A stretch of 64,000 nucleotides of DNA from Pseudolabrys sp963742345 (GCA_963742345.1 CAVULO010000015.1:62001-126000), one strand, 5' to 3'; counted from the first letter of the stretch, positions 34,772 to 43,541 are shown. Notes: a model not told the origin generated them from the sequence alone. Program-made: numbers and translations.

Positions 34772-34960
34772 TCAACGGCGATGGCCAAGTCTGATTCTTA
34801 GCGCTCTTGCTTTTTGGCGCAAGGAACCAACGGAACGTTTCATCAGCCTTGAGATCTTCTTTACCCGCAACTTTTCCTTCGAATAACGCCTTAGCTCCGC
34901 CACGTGAGCCCTAGTCCAAGCCACTCGTTTTGTGCGCCGGCGTTTCGCTTTTCTGGCCAT
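34772..34960 (-). CDS. Small very basic protein of unknown function
   Basis: 62 residues from the ATG at 34960, chosen because GGAGAA lies 5 bases ahead of it; a longer frame to 35005 is possible. The product is strongly positive: MARKAKRRRTKRVAWTRAH, then VAELRRYSKEKLRVKKISR and SVGSLRQKARALRIRLGHRR. It looks like a single helix-turn-helix or SANT/Myb-like segment (W-T-x-x-x-V-x-x-L, then K-I-S-R-L-M-K-R-S-V-G-S-L). DNA or RNA binding is a reasonable inference, and I am not aware of a named family. It sits 81 bases upstream of the HU-like gene on the same strand. Confidence 0.55.
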   Translation of the reverse strand: MARKAKRRRTKRVAWTRAHVAELRRYSKEKLRVKKISRLMKRSVGSLRQKARALRIRLGHRR

Positions 34961-35337
34961 TCGATTCTCCATGCCACTGGAAATAACGGGTAGAATCAGT
35001 GCCAAGCATCATACGCTATTGATCTTCACCTTTCTCCTCAAGCGTCTAAGGCCTGCAACAACGCCATTATTTACAGGCTCCGGCGCTCCGGAAAGCACGA
35101 TTTTACAAAATTCCCTGTAAAATTCCCCGTTAGGAGGGAAAACGGCCGGAGGGGGGTCTCTGCGTTGTCGTCCCGGTAAACATCTTGATTCGGTCAAGGT
35201 GGGGGCGGTCCAACGATGTGGACGATAATTGCCAATTATTAATTCCACCGTCATCTCTCGGCAACTTGGCGCTCTCTATTTAGCCGACCCAGCACACCGC
35301 TGGTGGCGCTACCAGTCAAAATGGAGACGCGACAATC
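34961..35337. other. Long intergenic region with an NREF-type repeat remnant, upstream of the HtrA gene
   Basis: 377 bases without a convincing gene. From about 35075 to 35140 it holds TTTACA at 35102-35107 and TGTAAA at 35116-35121 as an inverted pair, in a direct tandem of AAAATTCCC units (35107-35115 and 35119-35127). On the minus strand it reads NGEFYREFCKI, a wording I recall from repeated non-coding elements in Bradyrhizobium-type genomes. The stretch nearest the HtrA start (35220-35337) is AT-richer and probably contains its promoter. Confidence 0.45.
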
Positions 35338-36867
35338 ATGATTCCAATAAATAGAAGGCGAATACTTTTCACGCACCGCCTTATCCTGCTTGCAACTGTT
35401 ACCGGCCTTGCCGCCGCCACCCTGGTGGCTGGATCCCAGATTTCCAGGTCTGGCGTTCTCATTGTTTCCGCTGCCAACGCTGCCGAAAACACGCAACGAC
35501 CGGTCGGCTTTGCGGATATCGTGGAAAAGGTGAAGCCCGCAGTGGTCGCGGTGCGCGTAAAAATGGACGCCAGCGCGAAAACGGCAGGCTTCGACGGCAA
35601 TTCGCCATTCGCGCCGAACTCACCAATGGAGCAATTCTTTCGCCGCTTTGGAATGCCTGGCGGTAACGGCACTCCCAACGGTCAGGATCAGCCGCGCAAT
35701 CATTCAGTGAGCGGCCAGGGCTCGGGTTTCTTTATCAGCGCCGACGGTTACGCCGTGACCAATAATCATGTGGTCGACAAGGCGCAGACCGTCGAGATCA
35801 CGACGGATGACGGCAAAACATATGCCGCCAAAGTCGTTGGCACCGATGAGCGCACTGACATTGCTCTGATCAAAGTCGATGGCCGCAGCGATTTCCCCTT
35901 CGTCAAGCTTGCGGACAAGGCTCCGCGCATCGGCGACCTGGTCCTCGCGGTCGGCAACCCGTTTGGGCTCGGCGGCACCGTCACCAACGGCATCGTCTCA
36001 GCCCGCGGTCGCGACATCGGCGCAGGTCCTTATGACGACTTCATCCAGATCGATGCGTCCGTCAACAAAGGCAATTCCGGCGGTCCAACTTTCGACATGG
36101 ACGGCAATGTCATCGGGGTCAACACCGCAATCTTTTCACCCTCTGGCGGCTCAGTTGGTATCGCCTTTGATATTCCGTCGGAGACAGTGAAGTCGGTAGT
36201 CGCTCAGCTCAAGGACAAGGGCACGGTCACTCGCGGATGGATCGGTGTGCAGATCCAGCCGGTCACGGCCGAAATCGCTGAGAGCCTCGGTATGAAGCGC
36301 AGTGAAGGTGCGCTTGTCGCCGAACCGCAAGTGGGCGGCCCTGCGGCAAAAGCTGGAATTCTTTCCGGGGACGTCATCACCGAAGTCAACGGCCGTGCAG
36401 TCAAGGATGCTCGCGAGCTTGCCAAACAAATCGGCGCCATGGTGCCGGGCAATACTGCCAAACTCACCGTGTTGCGCAGGGGTGAGATGAAAAGCATCTC
36501 CCTGACACTCGCGGAACTGCCGAAAGAGCGCGAGGCTCGGGCAACTTCATCCGACACCGGACCGGACGGCAGCGATGTGCCAAAGCTTGGCCTGATGCTC
36601 GCTCCCGCCGGGAAGGTCGCAGCCAGCGGCACCGAAGGAGTTGTCGTGACCAACGTCGATCCCAATGGACTTGCCTCCGAGCACGGCTTCAAGACCGGTG
36701 ACGTTATCCTCGACGTGGGCGGCAAGAAGGTTGCTACCCCGGTCGACGTGCGTAATGCCATCAGTGGCGCCAAAAAAGATGGCAAACGCACCGTGCTGAT
36801 GCGGTTGAAGTCGGATAACGCGATGAGATTCGTCGCGATCCCGATCGCCCAAGCTGACCGGGGCTAG
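35338..36867 (+). CDS. Periplasmic serine protease of the HtrA/DegP (Do) family with two PDZ domains
   Basis: 509 residues. A signal or anchor segment (RLILLATVTGLAAATLVAG) occupies 14-33. The protease domain has the catalytic triad H144 in TNNHVVD, D174 in ERTDIALIKV and S247 in GNSGGPTF, together with the LA loop region GMPGGNGTPNGQDQPRNHSV. PDZ 1 covers about 285-380 (GWIGVQIQPVTAEIAESLGM) and PDZ 2 about 405-505 (KLGLMLAPAGKVAASGTEGV and GDVILDVGGKKV). The size and domain order match DegP/MucD. Such proteins degrade or refold damaged envelope proteins. It stands as a single gene, closed by a hairpin. Confidence 0.93.
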   Translation: MIPINRRRILFTHRLILLATVTGLAAATLVAGSQISRSGVLIVSAANAAENTQRPVGFADIVEKVKPAVVAVRVKMDASAKTAGFDGNSPFAPNSPMEQFFRRFGMPGGNGTPNGQDQPRNHSVSGQGSGFFISADGYAVTNNHVVDKAQTVEITTDDGKTYAAKVVGTDERTDIALIKVDGRSDFPFVKLADKAPRIGDLVLAVGNPFGLGGTVTNGIVSARGRDIGAGPYDDFIQIDASVNKGNSGGPTFDMDGNVIGVNTAIFSPSGGSVGIAFDIPSETVKSVVAQLKDKGTVTRGWIGVQIQPVTAEIAESLGMKRSEGALVAEPQVGGPAAKAGILSGDVITEVNGRAVKDARELAKQIGAMVPGNTAKLTVLRRGEMKSISLTLAELPKEREARATSSDTGPDGSDVPKLGLMLAPAGKVAASGTEGVVVTNVDPNGLASEHGFKTGDVILDVGGKKVATPVDVRNAISGAKKDGKRTVLMRLKSDNAMRFVAIPIAQADRG

Positions 36868-36909
36868 GGCGTTCCTCCGGCATCCGGCGCACGGACCAGA
36901 GGGACGACG

Positions 36910-36940
36910 CCAGGGGCAGGCCTCACGCCTGTCCCTGGTT
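36910..36940 (+). terminator. Stem-loop after the HtrA gene
   Basis: CCAGGGGCAGGC at 36910-36921 pairs with GCCTGTCCCTGG at 36927-36938 through 11 Watson-Crick and one G-T pair, loop CTCAC. TTCCC follows; the T-run is weak. It lies 43 bases past the stop and is probably the transcript end. Confidence 0.6.
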
Positions 36941-36987
36941 CCCGCTCAAACCGTGTTCGCGAATGGCACGACGAGCGCGCTCGGACG

Positions 36988-37206
36988 TCAGCAGCTCAAT
37001 CTGGCGAGATCAACATTGACCTTGCATTTCCGAACAATTGAATGGACTGCACGCGCAAAGTCTGGGTCGGCCACCAACTGCTCATAGCTCATCCCGGCGA
37101 CAGCCGCCCTGGCCGGAGCAGACACATTGAGGACTAGGGCGCTTACATTCAATAAAGTGAGCAGACCCAATAACGCTACCAAGGCTGTGATATTCTTCCG
37201 CGACAT
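36988..37206 (-). CDS. Small exported protein of unknown function
   Basis: 72 residues from ATG 37206 with GGAG about 6 bases upstream. The first 35 residues (RKNITALVALLGLLTLLNVS and ALVLNVSAPARAA) form a signal peptide or single anchor. The rest, GMSYEQLVADPDFARAVHSI and VRKCKVNVDLARLSC, has two cysteines and a short helical region. No family recognised. It lies head to tail with a DUF3551 gene 58 bases upstream, so the two may be transcribed together. Confidence 0.5.
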   Translation of the reverse strand: MSRKNITALVALLGLLTLLNVSALVLNVSAPARAAVAGMSYEQLVADPDFARAVHSIVRKCKVNVDLARLSC

Positions 37207-37264
37207 ATCTGATCTCCGCTGCGACGTAATAATTTAAGGCTGCAAACTGCGCCGGCAAAGACCA

Positions 37265-37546
37265 TTAGTTATGACGCGCTTGTACTTTCCGAGGCTTCTT
37301 GAGCGCAACCGTCTTAGGCGTGTACCAAGGGCTCGGATTGCAAAAGCCGCGATTGCCGCCCAACACATTCGGCGCGCATTCCTCGGCCGTGCGATATTGG
37401 CAGTCCCAAACGGCGTTGCCGGTGCCAACTGATACCACCGCGCACCAGGGTGCATCGCCGTAATAGGCCCGGCTCACGGGGACGTCGAAGCACCACGCCG
37501 CTGCTATGATAGCGAGCGCAAGCACCAGTCGCGTTATATTTTTCAT
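37265..37546 (-). CDS. DUF3551 family small secreted protein, copy B
   Basis: 93 residues from the ATG at 37546 (a GTG three codons earlier, with weak GGGTGA-type context, is the alternative). Signal peptide RLVLALAIIAAAWCFDVPVS followed by the DUF3551 domain: APWCAVVSVGTGNAVWDCQY and TAEECAPNVLGGNRGFCNPS, with the same four cysteines as copy A at 24015, about 13 kb away. Function is unknown. The paralogue identity is obvious in WCAV, W/Y-DCQYR and GNRGxCNPxPxY. Confidence 0.72.
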   Translation of the reverse strand: MKNITRLVLALAIIAAAWCFDVPVSRAYYGDAPWCAVVSVGTGNAVWDCQYRTAEECAPNVLGGNRGFCNPSPWYTPKTVALKKPRKVQARHN

Positions 37547-37781
37547 TTGATTCACCCGATCACTGGCGAATGTTCACTCATACGCCGAAGGAACTTTTGG
37601 GTATTTGACTTGGGTCAGGGTCACCAAGCTTACGCGAGCTGTCGCAAACTCTATTCAATAAGCAGAAGGCTAATAGTGGGCTTAAGGGCAATATCGTCAG
37701 GCACGAGATTGGATTTAAATCCACGGATCTGAGTCCGCAGCATCGCGAGGAAGAAAAATCCATGAGTATGATCAATCCACT

Positions 37782-38750
37782 TCATGGTTTGATATCGAAC
37801 TCGCGTGCGAAGTTTGTGTATGTATTTCTTTGATCGGCCAGAAAATTGCCGAACTCCGCACCGCAGAAGAGATTGATAAACATCCCCTGACCTTTAAGTC
37901 TGTCCGCGACGTCCTGTGACTTGACCGCGTCTGATATGGATTGCGAGAGCTGTGCCAGCGTCTCTTTCGGCGTTTTGGCCGGCGCAACGAAGCCGAACCA
38001 TACCGCGGCGTCCAGATCGTTGAAGCCGCTTTCGGCCAAAGTCGGTACGTTTGGTAGTGGCTCAACTCGTTTTTTGGCAGGCACCGCTATCGGCCGCAAT
38101 GCACCGGCGTCGATCTGTCCCTTGAGATCGGAGTAATTGGCCATCACCGCGGTGATTGTGCCGGCAAGCGTGGCGTTCATCGCGGGAGGTGAGCCCGGAT
38201 AGGGGACATAGGTCATATCGACTTTGGCATCGCGCTTGAGGAGTTCGCCTGCGATGTGAACGATTGAGGCCGGTCCGGTGCTACCATAAGAGACCGCCCC
38301 GGGCTTTGATTTCGCCAGTTTCAGAAAGTCCGCCAGAGTGTGAATGTCGGACTGGCTGCTCACAGCGAGCACTGCCGGCGTCGCGGCAACATAGCAAAGC
38401 GGTTCGAAACTGCTTATCGGGTCGTAGTGGCCTGGAAACAGTATCGGGCTCAGGATGAACGGATTTTCGACGAGTAAAATAGTTGTGCCATCCGGTGTCG
38501 CGCGCGCCGCGAAGTCGCTGCCGACAATTGAGCTCGCACCCGGCCGGTCTTCCACGACGATCGATTGACCGGTCTTTTGTGTCACCGCCTGGCTTATAAC
38601 GCGCGCAACCACATCGCCGGTACCGCCTGCGGCATATGGAACAACAATTCTGACGGTCTTGCCCGCAAGACTCTGCGCAAGGACCGGCCGAGCAGGCAAT
38701 GCTAGCGATATTGCGAAAAGGCAAAGACCGATAAATCTGACGTTGATCAT
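37782..38750 (-). CDS. Bug/TctC-family tripartite tricarboxylate transporter substrate-binding protein
   Basis: 322 residues with signal peptide to PVLAQ (about 25), then GKTVRIVVPYAAGGTGDVVA, VEDRPGASSIVGSDFAA and PLPNVPTLAESGF, all diagnostic of the Bug family. It binds a carboxylate in the periplasm; no TctAB permease genes are near. The stop lies far from the next gene, and 62 bases upstream is the stop of the molybdenum hydroxylase gene on the same strand, so hydroxylase and binding protein are likely co-transcribed and may share a substrate. Confidence 0.88.
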   Translation of the reverse strand: MINVRFIGLCLFAISLALPARPVLAQSLAGKTVRIVVPYAAGGTGDVVARVISQAVTQKTGQSIVVEDRPGASSIVGSDFAARATPDGTTILLVENPFILSPILFPGHYDPISSFEPLCYVAATPAVLAVSSQSDIHTLADFLKLAKSKPGAVSYGSTGPASIVHIAGELLKRDAKVDMTYVPYPGSPPAMNATLAGTITAVMANYSDLKGQIDAGALRPIAVPAKKRVEPLPNVPTLAESGFNDLDAAVWFGFVAPAKTPKETLAQLSQSISDAVKSQDVADRLKGQGMFINLFCGAEFGNFLADQRNTYTNFAREFDIKP

Positions 38751-38812
38751 TTAGCTCCCCGTTTTATTTCGCCTAGACTGAAGCGGCCCAACCCCAGTTG
38801 CAAGACGGCTGA

Positions 38813-41176
38813 TTAGTTTGAAGCAGCGGGCTTTCGGCCTTGAATCGCCAGCCAGATGCGGTAGGGCGTCACGGGCATTTTGATGTCGTGGATGCCGTAA
38901 GTGGCGAGGGCGTCGACGATTGCACTGACAATCACCGCCGGAGCAGCTGTCGTACCGCCTTCGCCACCGGCCTTGATGCCGAGCGGATTGGTCGGCGAAA
39001 GCACCTCGACGATTTTCGTGATGAACGAAGGCAGGCGATCGGCGTGCGGCATTCCGTAGTCCATAAAAGAGCCGCACAGAGGCTGGCCGGACCTCGGGTC
39101 GACAACGCACTGTTCCCACAGGGCCTGACCGATGCCTTGCACAATCGCGCCGTGGGTCTGCCCATCGACGATGAGCGGATTGATGCAGCGTCCGACATCG
39201 TCAACCGACGCGTAGCGGGTGATGCTTAAATTGCAGCTTTCCGGGTCGATCTCTATTTCGCAAACGGCGCAGCCGTTCGGAAATACTGGATCATGCATCT
39301 CATTGTCGGTAACGACGGCAAGTCCTGCGGAAAGTTCTTCCGGCATCTTGTGGCGCGTCATTTCCTGAGCGAGTTCAAAAAAGTCAAAGCTGCGGTTGCT
39401 TTCTCTTGCGGCAAAGCGTCCGTCGTTGAAATCGACACGATCCGGTGACGTGGCCAAAATCAGCGCAGTGGCGCGCTTGCCTTTGGCGAGCAACTCGACC
39501 GCGGCCAGCGAAAATACAGTGGCGGCATGGCGCATGGAGCGGCCGGAATGAGTGCCGCCACCGGCTTTGACCACGTCGGTATCGCCAAGGATGATTTGCA
39601 CGGTTTCGACTGGCACAGCAATCAGGTCTGCGATCACTTGCGCAAAGCTGGTTTCGTGACCTTGTCCAGCGGGTTGAGTACCAATGACGACCTCGACGCG
39701 GCGATCTGGACGCACCGTGATACGCGTTTGTTCTTTTGGCGAACCGATTGAGGATTCGACGTAGTTCGCCAGACCGAGACCTAGAAGCTTGCCGCGTTTT
39801 TTAGCTTCGCGCTTGCGCGACTTGAAGCCATCCCAATCGGCGAGGCGCATGGCGAGGTCCATATTGTTCTCGTAGAGCCCGCTGTCGTAGAGCATGCCAA
39901 CGGCATTTCGATACGGCATGGCCTTCGGCCGCACCAGATTGCGCCGGCGGAGGGTGACGCGATCAATGCCGAGCCTTCTGGCGGCAGTGTCGATTAGCCT
40001 TTCGATCGCGAAGGTGACTTCTGGTCGGCCGGAACTGCGGTACGCTTGCGTTGGAACTGTATTGGTGAAGACCGAAACGGCACGCAATGACGCGACCGGA
40101 ATATCATAGCTTCCGGTAATCAACCCGGCCCCCTTGCTCAACGGCGAGAGCGAGACACAGCGCGCGCCGGCATTGCTGATGTTGGTCGCGCGTAGGGCGA
40201 GGAAGCGGCCTCGCACATCGAGAGCCAGTTCGAATTTCGCTACGAGGTCGCGGCCCTGATAGTCACTGACGAAACATTCGGACCTCGTGGCGGTGTATTT
40301 GACCGGGCGGCCAAGCTTGCGTGCGGCCCACAATACGAGACCGAATTCGACGTATACGCGATTGCGGGTGCCAAAATTGCCACCCACATCGAATGACAAC
40401 ACGCGGATCCTTTCGGCATCGACACCGAGCACCGCGGCAAGTTCGCGCTTTTGGCGCACCGCTCCGCCGCCGCCGGCATAAATCGTGTAGCGCCCATCGG
40501 CCTTATCGTATTGCGCTACGGCGGCGCGCGGCTCCATCGGCGCGCCGGTCACGCGGTCGACGTGAAAATCCATTGAGACGACGTGCGGGGCACTCGCAAA
40601 AACGCGATTAGTTTCGGCGGCATTCCCGAAATGAGTATCAACTAAAATGTTGTCGCGAACTTCGTCCCATACCGGCGGTGCACCGGGCCGCATGGCCTCT
40701 TCGGAGTGCGTGACGCAAGGCAATTCCTCATATTCGACTGTCAGGGCTTCCGCGGCGTCGAGCGCCTGTGCCTGGCTTTGCGCGACCACCATCGCGACCG
40801 CCTCTCCGACATGCCGTGCCTTGTCGGCCGGCAACAACAAATGAGGGCCGATGAAGATTTCGCCGCCACCGGGGCCATGCAATTTCATATCGTATTTTGT
40901 CTTGGGGAGCGGATCGTGTTGGATCGCGCCAAGATTGTCTGAAAGGCAATCAGCACCCGTAAATACGCCCAGAACGCCGGGCATCCGGGATGCAGTGTCC
41001 TTGTTAATCCGCACAAGGCGGGCATGGGCGTGTGGCGAACGGACAATCGCCGCATAGGCTTGGCCCGGAAAACTGAAGTCGTCGCTGAATTGCCCGCGGC
41101 CCGTTACAAGCCGCGCATCTTCGTTGCGCGGCATGGGCTGGCCGATGAAGCGGAAACGAGGATTTTGGTCTGTCAT
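38813..41176 (-). CDS. Xanthine dehydrogenase family, molybdenum cofactor-binding large subunit
   Basis: 787 residues, normal for the molybdopterin-cytosine large subunit (CoxL/XdhB-like). N-terminal domain: RFIGQPMPRNEDARLVTGRG and SPHAHARLVRI. Cofactor-binding features: FDVGGNFGTRNRVYVEFGLV, QAYRSSGRPEVTFAIERLID, the glutamate in GIKAGGEGGT and EIEIDPESCNL. The AYRSSGRPE segment lacks the AYXCSFR loop of form I CO dehydrogenase, so CO oxidation is unlikely. Its usual partners, a 2Fe-2S small subunit and an FAD medium subunit, are not adjacent. It may borrow them from elsewhere or hydroxylate an aromatic acid in a variant complex. It starts 32 bases from the divergent UbiX start. Confidence 0.88.
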   Translation of the reverse strand: MTDQNPRFRFIGQPMPRNEDARLVTGRGQFSDDFSFPGQAYAAIVRSPHAHARLVRINKDTASRMPGVLGVFTGADCLSDNLGAIQHDPLPKTKYDMKLHGPGGGEIFIGPHLLLPADKARHVGEAVAMVVAQSQAQALDAAEALTVEYEELPCVTHSEEAMRPGAPPVWDEVRDNILVDTHFGNAAETNRVFASAPHVVSMDFHVDRVTGAPMEPRAAVAQYDKADGRYTIYAGGGGAVRQKRELAAVLGVDAERIRVLSFDVGGNFGTRNRVYVEFGLVLWAARKLGRPVKYTATRSECFVSDYQGRDLVAKFELALDVRGRFLALRATNISNAGARCVSLSPLSKGAGLITGSYDIPVASLRAVSVFTNTVPTQAYRSSGRPEVTFAIERLIDTAARRLGIDRVTLRRRNLVRPKAMPYRNAVGMLYDSGLYENNMDLAMRLADWDGFKSRKREAKKRGKLLGLGLANYVESSIGSPKEQTRITVRPDRRVEVVIGTQPAGQGHETSFAQVIADLIAVPVETVQIILGDTDVVKAGGGTHSGRSMRHAATVFSLAAVELLAKGKRATALILATSPDRVDFNDGRFAARESNRSFDFFELAQEMTRHKMPEELSAGLAVVTDNEMHDPVFPNGCAVCEIEIDPESCNLSITRYASVDDVGRCINPLIVDGQTHGAIVQGIGQALWEQCVVDPRSGQPLCGSFMDYGMPHADRLPSFITKIVEVLSPTNPLGIKAGGEGGTTAAPAVIVSAIVDALATYGIHDIKMPVTPYRIWLAIQGRKPAASN

Positions 41177-41190
41177 TGGCGCCTAAGTTG

Positions 41191-41205
41191 CTGCATTATA
41201 TGCAG
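41191..41205. promoter_or_regulatory. Inverted repeat in the very short divergent start region of the Mo-hydroxylase and ubiX
   Basis: CTGCAT (41191-41196) and ATGCAG (41200-41205) are exact complements with TAT between them. The gap between the two divergent starts is only about 30 bases, so this symmetric site overlaps any promoter there and touches a possible upstream start of ubiX at 41200. It may be a regulator site, though six-base arms can occur by chance. Confidence 0.4.
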
Positions 41206-41208
41206 TCT

Positions 41209-41832
41209 ATGAAACATCTCGCGATCAAGCCTCCGAATTCCCCGCTCCTCGTCGGCATTACCGGGGCGTCGGGATCGATCTACGGTGTAAGACTGCTGGA
41301 ATTGCTGCGCGCCTGCAATGTCGAGGCACATCTTATCGTCTCCCGCGCTGCGCAGATCACCCTCGCGTACGAAACGAGCCTGAAACTCGCAGACATCGAG
41401 CGCCTGGCGACGGTCGTTTATTCCAATAGTGACGTCGGTGCGGCCTGCTCGAGCGGCTCCTTCCCAACGCGTGGCATGGTGATCGCACCGTGCTCGATCA
41501 AGACGATGTCCGAGATCGCCACTGGAAATACGGCGAATCTGATCTCGCGGGCGGCGGACGTTGTTTTGAAGGAACGCCGCCGTTTGGTCCTTATGCTGCG
41601 GGAAGCCCCCCTTCATATTGGGCACATCCGCAACATGGCTACAGTGACCGAAGCGGGAGCGATTATTTATCCGCCGGTTCCTGCATTTTACGCATTGCCA
41701 AAGTCGATCGAAGAAATGGTCGATCACACACTCGCGCGCGTACTCGATCTTTTCGACATCGACACCGGAAAGATCCGCCGCTGGACCGGCGAACGCGAGC
41801 GCCCGAAAAACCGCGAAGAAGCGGGCAAATAG
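41209..41832 (+). CDS. ubiX: Flavin prenyltransferase UbiX
   Basis: 207 residues from the ATG at 41209 (a second ATG at 41200 would add three). UbiX prenylates FMN to prenyl-FMN, the cofactor needed by UbiD-type decarboxylases. Marks: VGITGASGSIYGVRLLE near the start, the serine-rich S-S-G-S-F region (VGAACSSGSFPTRGMVIAPC), SIKTMSEIATGNTANLISRA and LREAPLHIGHIRNMATVTEA. Length matches UbiX/Pad1. The UbiD-type decarboxylase lies 1.7 kb downstream, on the same strand, so this protein supplies its cofactor. Confidence 0.92.
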   Translation: MKHLAIKPPNSPLLVGITGASGSIYGVRLLELLRACNVEAHLIVSRAAQITLAYETSLKLADIERLATVVYSNSDVGAACSSGSFPTRGMVIAPCSIKTMSEIATGNTANLISRAADVVLKERRRLVLMLREAPLHIGHIRNMATVTEAGAIIYPPVPAFYALPKSIEEMVDHTLARVLDLFDIDTGKIRRWTGERERPKNREEAGK

Positions 41833-41849
41833 TATCGCCGGGTGAAAGC

Positions 41850-42392
41850 TTGGTTCAACGAAACCCGCCCAACGGTGATACCGGCACTCTAAAATACGAC
41901 AACGATTTCTGGCGGTTTTCACTCGCAGTTTACGGCGAAGCTGACGTTGCCGAAGAGTGCCTGGCATTGCAGCAAGCAATCGAAGCCGACGTCAATTTTC
42001 TGCTTTTTTGTGCGTGGATCGGTACGCGGGCAATTATTTTGAGCCGCAAAGACATCGAAGCAGCCTTAAAAAATGTTTCTGTTTGGCAAGAACATGTCGT
42101 CCGCCCGCTGCGAAGCGTTCGGCAGCAGATAAAAGCGCTCAACGACGATGAATTAGAAAGCTTCCGAGCGCGTGTCAAAAGCATGGAGATTGATGCCGAG
42201 CAAATCGAACAAGCGATCCTCTTTGCCTATTCGAAACGGATTCAAAGTGCTCAAGCCTGCGCCGATTGTCGCGAAGCCGTCACCCAGAACGTCAAAAAAT
42301 ATATTGAGATAAAGTCCGGCTCCCCACCGGAGCGGGGTTCGGATTTTTGCGCACCATTTTTAGTCGATGCTGCAGTACGTATACGCTCCTGA
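41850..42392 (+). CDS. TIGR02444-like helical protein of unknown function
   Basis: 180 residues from the TTG at 41850, preceded by GGTGA; the frame is open further upstream, but that part is the out-of-frame reading of ubiX. The core DFWRFSLAVYGEADVAEECL and LQQAIEADVNFLLFCAWIGT is the hallmark of a short alphaproteobacterial family I know as TIGR02444 (DUF2390): helical, cytoplasmic, unassigned. Two cysteines sit in QACADC near the C-terminus. It begins 17 bases after ubiX, apparently in one transcript with it. Confidence 0.6.
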   Translation: MVQRNPPNGDTGTLKYDNDFWRFSLAVYGEADVAEECLALQQAIEADVNFLLFCAWIGTRAIILSRKDIEAALKNVSVWQEHVVRPLRSVRQQIKALNDDELESFRARVKSMEIDAEQIEQAILFAYSKRIQSAQACADCREAVTQNVKKYIEIKSGSPPERGSDFCAPFLVDAAVRIRS

Positions 42393-42410
42393 TTTGGCCT
42401 GCGATTTTGA

Positions 42411-43403
42411 CTAAGGCGGCGCTGCCCCGTCCTTTTTATCCTTGGCTACATCCATTTCACGGATGACACGCGCCCAGCGCTCCGTCTCGCTTCTGATAAA
42501 ACCAGCAAATTCCTCCGGGCTTCCCCCGCGCGCATCCAGGCCCTGTGTCGTTAGCTCCTTGATAACCTCCGGGTCTTTGAGAGCGCTGTTTGCTGCTTTG
42601 GAAATCTTGTCGATGATCGGCTTTGGCGTGCCGACCGGCCCGAGAATGCCAAACCAAACACCGGTATTGTAGCCGGGCAGGGCAGCTTCGGAGATCGTTG
42701 GTAGATCGGGGGCTATCCCCGCGCGCTTGGCCTCACTGGTCGCTAACGCTTTGACGCGTCCGTCCCTGATAAAGCCCAGTACCGTGGAAGCAGGTGAAAA
42801 CATTACTTGTATGCGACCCGAAATAAGGTCGAGGACGGTCTGCGCACTGCCCGGATATAAAACGCCGGTCATCTTTATCCCTGCCATCTGTTTGAACAGT
42901 TCGGTAGCCAGATGTGGACCACTGCCGAGGCCAGATGCTCCATAAAGCAACTCGTCCGGCTTCTCCTTGGCGAGGGCGATCAGGCCCTTCACGTCGCTGA
43001 CGCCCAGTTGGGGACTTACAACAAGGATGTTCGGGATCGAACCGACAAGGATAATTGGCGCCATGTCTCTTTCGATGTTTGCACCTTTTCCCGGCATCAT
43101 TGTCGTGTTGATGGTCGCCGCAATCGTGGCAAATAAAAGCGTGTAGCCGTCCTTCGCGCTTCGCGCGACATAGTCGGTGGCGACCATGCTACTGGCGCCG
43201 GGGCGATTTTCCACGATTACGGTCTGACCAAGCAGGTCGCCAAGTTTGTGGCTGACGATCCGGGCGGCAACGTCTCCGCTTGATCCTGCGGCGAAACCGA
43301 CAACGAGGCGGATCGGACGTGCGGGATAAGTTTCCTCCGCCAGGGCGGGCCGTTGCGCGCCGACGGCAAGCGTGGCGATAAGGGCGGCAACTAATCGGAT
43401 CAT
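42411..43403 (-). CDS. Bug/TctC-family tripartite tricarboxylate transporter substrate-binding protein
   Basis: 330 residues with signal peptide to ALAEE (about 24). Bug marks are PARPIRLVVGFAAGSSGDVA, VENRPGASSMVATDYVAR and LPTISEAALPGYNTG. It faces the UbiD-fusion gene divergently across a 138-base gap and converges on the TIGR02444-like gene. It is the third of four Bug sequences in the window, each placed beside a catabolic gene. The ligand probably is a carboxylic acid used by the decarboxylase. Confidence 0.88.
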   Translation of the reverse strand: MIRLVAALIATLAVGAQRPALAEETYPARPIRLVVGFAAGSSGDVAARIVSHKLGDLLGQTVIVENRPGASSMVATDYVARSAKDGYTLLFATIAATINTTMMPGKGANIERDMAPIILVGSIPNILVVSPQLGVSDVKGLIALAKEKPDELLYGASGLGSGPHLATELFKQMAGIKMTGVLYPGSAQTVLDLISGRIQVMFSPASTVLGFIRDGRVKALATSEAKRAGIAPDLPTISEAALPGYNTGVWFGILGPVGTPKPIIDKISKAANSALKDPEVIKELTTQGLDARGGSPEEFAGFIRSETERWARVIREMDVAKDKKDGAAPP

Positions 43404-43445
43404 TTTGGATTCCGTACGGTCGCTGTAGGGCGTCTAACCAGCTTT

Positions 43446-43469
43446 GTATCTATTACAATATGATGATAC
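43446..43469. promoter_or_regulatory. Inverted repeat in the divergent region between a Bug gene and the UbiD fusion gene
   Basis: GTATC (43446-43450) and GATAC (43465-43469) flank TATTACAATATGAT. The AT-rich spacer and divergent position suggest a promoter and regulator site. Arms of five bases are short, so this is only suggestive. Confidence 0.3.
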
Positions 43470-43541
43470 GACGTGAAAGCGTCTGCGACGAACGTGCATT
43501 AGAGACGGCAGCGAATTGCGTACGGCTACCGGAGATCCGCG

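Noticed and set aside
36204..36791. Open frame of 195 codons on the minus strand inside the HtrA gene
   Set aside because: HtrA has its complete triad and PDZ domains in the other direction; the antisense frame has no motif.
38813..41176. Carbon monoxide dehydrogenase large subunit
   Set aside because: The active-site loop needed for CO oxidation (AYXCSFR) reads AYRSSGRPE, and the partner subunits are absent; a general molybdenum hydroxylase is safer.
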